NCBI GenBank assembly: GCA_903909415.1
Contig: CAIVVS010000025.1
Span: 1 to 5,957, forward strand
Direction: 5' to 3'
Length of the DNA stretch: 5,957 nucleotides
Source of the DNA: an uncultured Pseudomonadota bacterium
Lineage (GTDB): Bacteria; Pseudomonadota; Gammaproteobacteria; Burkholderiales; SG8-39
The notes under the pieces were generated by a model. It was not told the DNA's origin. It saw nothing but the letters and a program-made list of their open reading frames with translations, and searched no databases. A program made the translations under genes and the position numbers. Positions 5,914-5,957 of the stretch are shown here, piece after piece. How positions within the stretch are numbered: the stretch's first letter is position 1; every line of letters begins with the position of its first letter.

Positions 5914-5948
5914 TGTATAAATTCGGCAAAAATGTCGAAAACTAAACA
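5914..5948. promoter_or_regulatory. Imperfect inverted repeat, candidate activator (UAS) site
   Basis: On the plus strand the left arm is TGTATAAATTCGGCA (5914-5928) and the right arm is TGTCGAAAACTAAACA (5933-5948), separated by AAAA. The reverse complement of the right arm, TGTTTAGTTTTCGACA, aligns with the left arm at 11 of 15 positions with one gap; the TGT ends, the TTCG core and the closing CA are kept. Each arm is also itself bounded by TGT...CA. Its centre is about 155 bases upstream of the predicted sigma-54 start, a usual distance for an enhancer-binding protein. The activator's identity is unknown. Confidence 0.45.
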
Positions 5949-5957
5949 GTGACGGAG

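Larger units (their letters stand above)
5745..5957. other. Intergenic control region upstream of gspG
   Basis: These 213 bases contain no supportable gene on either strand. Base composition drops sharply from GC-rich to AT-rich. A minus-strand frame is open from the edge to about 5778, but its translation is rich in Ile, Phe, Thr and Cys, has no start signal and ends just before the operon, so it looks like chance openness. Control elements within the region are listed separately. The gene upstream of the operon lies beyond the right edge. Confidence 0.7.

Noticed and set aside
5887..5921. Plus-strand TTGATG and TATAAA as a sigma-70 promoter
   Set aside because: The spacer is 23 bases, too long, and no gene follows within the window.
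5908..5952. Short plus-strand frame from GTG, 14 codons, with GGAGG nearby
   Set aside because: Too short, no recognisable product, and it overlaps the candidate activator repeat.

Overview
The window is one stretch of a high-GC bacterial chromosome. Protein similarities and gene style suggest a proteobacterium, probably a beta- or gammaproteobacterium; that placement is inference from memory of families, not a search. Almost all of it is a single minus-strand operon, read from right to left, encoding the inner-membrane and pseudopilus part of a type II secretion / type IV pilus-like machine.

Layout in transcription order. Positions 5957-5745 are a non-coding, AT-rich control region. It holds a very good sigma-54 (-24/-12) promoter at 5803-5786, a predicted start near 5776, a Shine-Dalgarno at 5753-5748, and a large imperfect inverted repeat centred about 155 bases upstream of the predicted start that could be an activator site. 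Then follow gspG (major pseudopilin, 5744-5274), gspF (inner-membrane platform protein, 5235-4036), gspE (assembly ATPase, 4039-2345), a cytoplasmic PilM/MshI-like protein (2364-1552), a PilN-like bitopic protein (1555-920), a PilO/GspM-like bitopic protein (950-378), and the start of a proline-rich exported or anchored protein (381 to the left edge).

Every junction after gspF is an overlap: ATGA 4-base overlaps at gspF/gspE, PilM/PilN and PilO/last gene, and overlaps of 20-31 bases at the other two. This indicates a translationally coupled operon whose products form one complex. The expected machine has GspE driving GspF and the PilM-PilN-PilO platform to extend a GspG pseudopilus, with the last protein probably bridging towards an outer-membrane secretin encoded beyond the left edge.

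The notable point is the hybrid make-up. GspG, GspF and GspE are of type II secretion type, but the order is G-F-E, and GspL and GspM are replaced by separate PilM-, PilN- and PilO-like proteins as in type IV pili and MSHA pili. No minor pseudopilins, prepilin peptidase or canonical gspC lie in the window. I recall similar clusters in betaproteobacterial genomes being annotated 'secretion system X', with unknown cargo. The plus strand carries no convincing gene.
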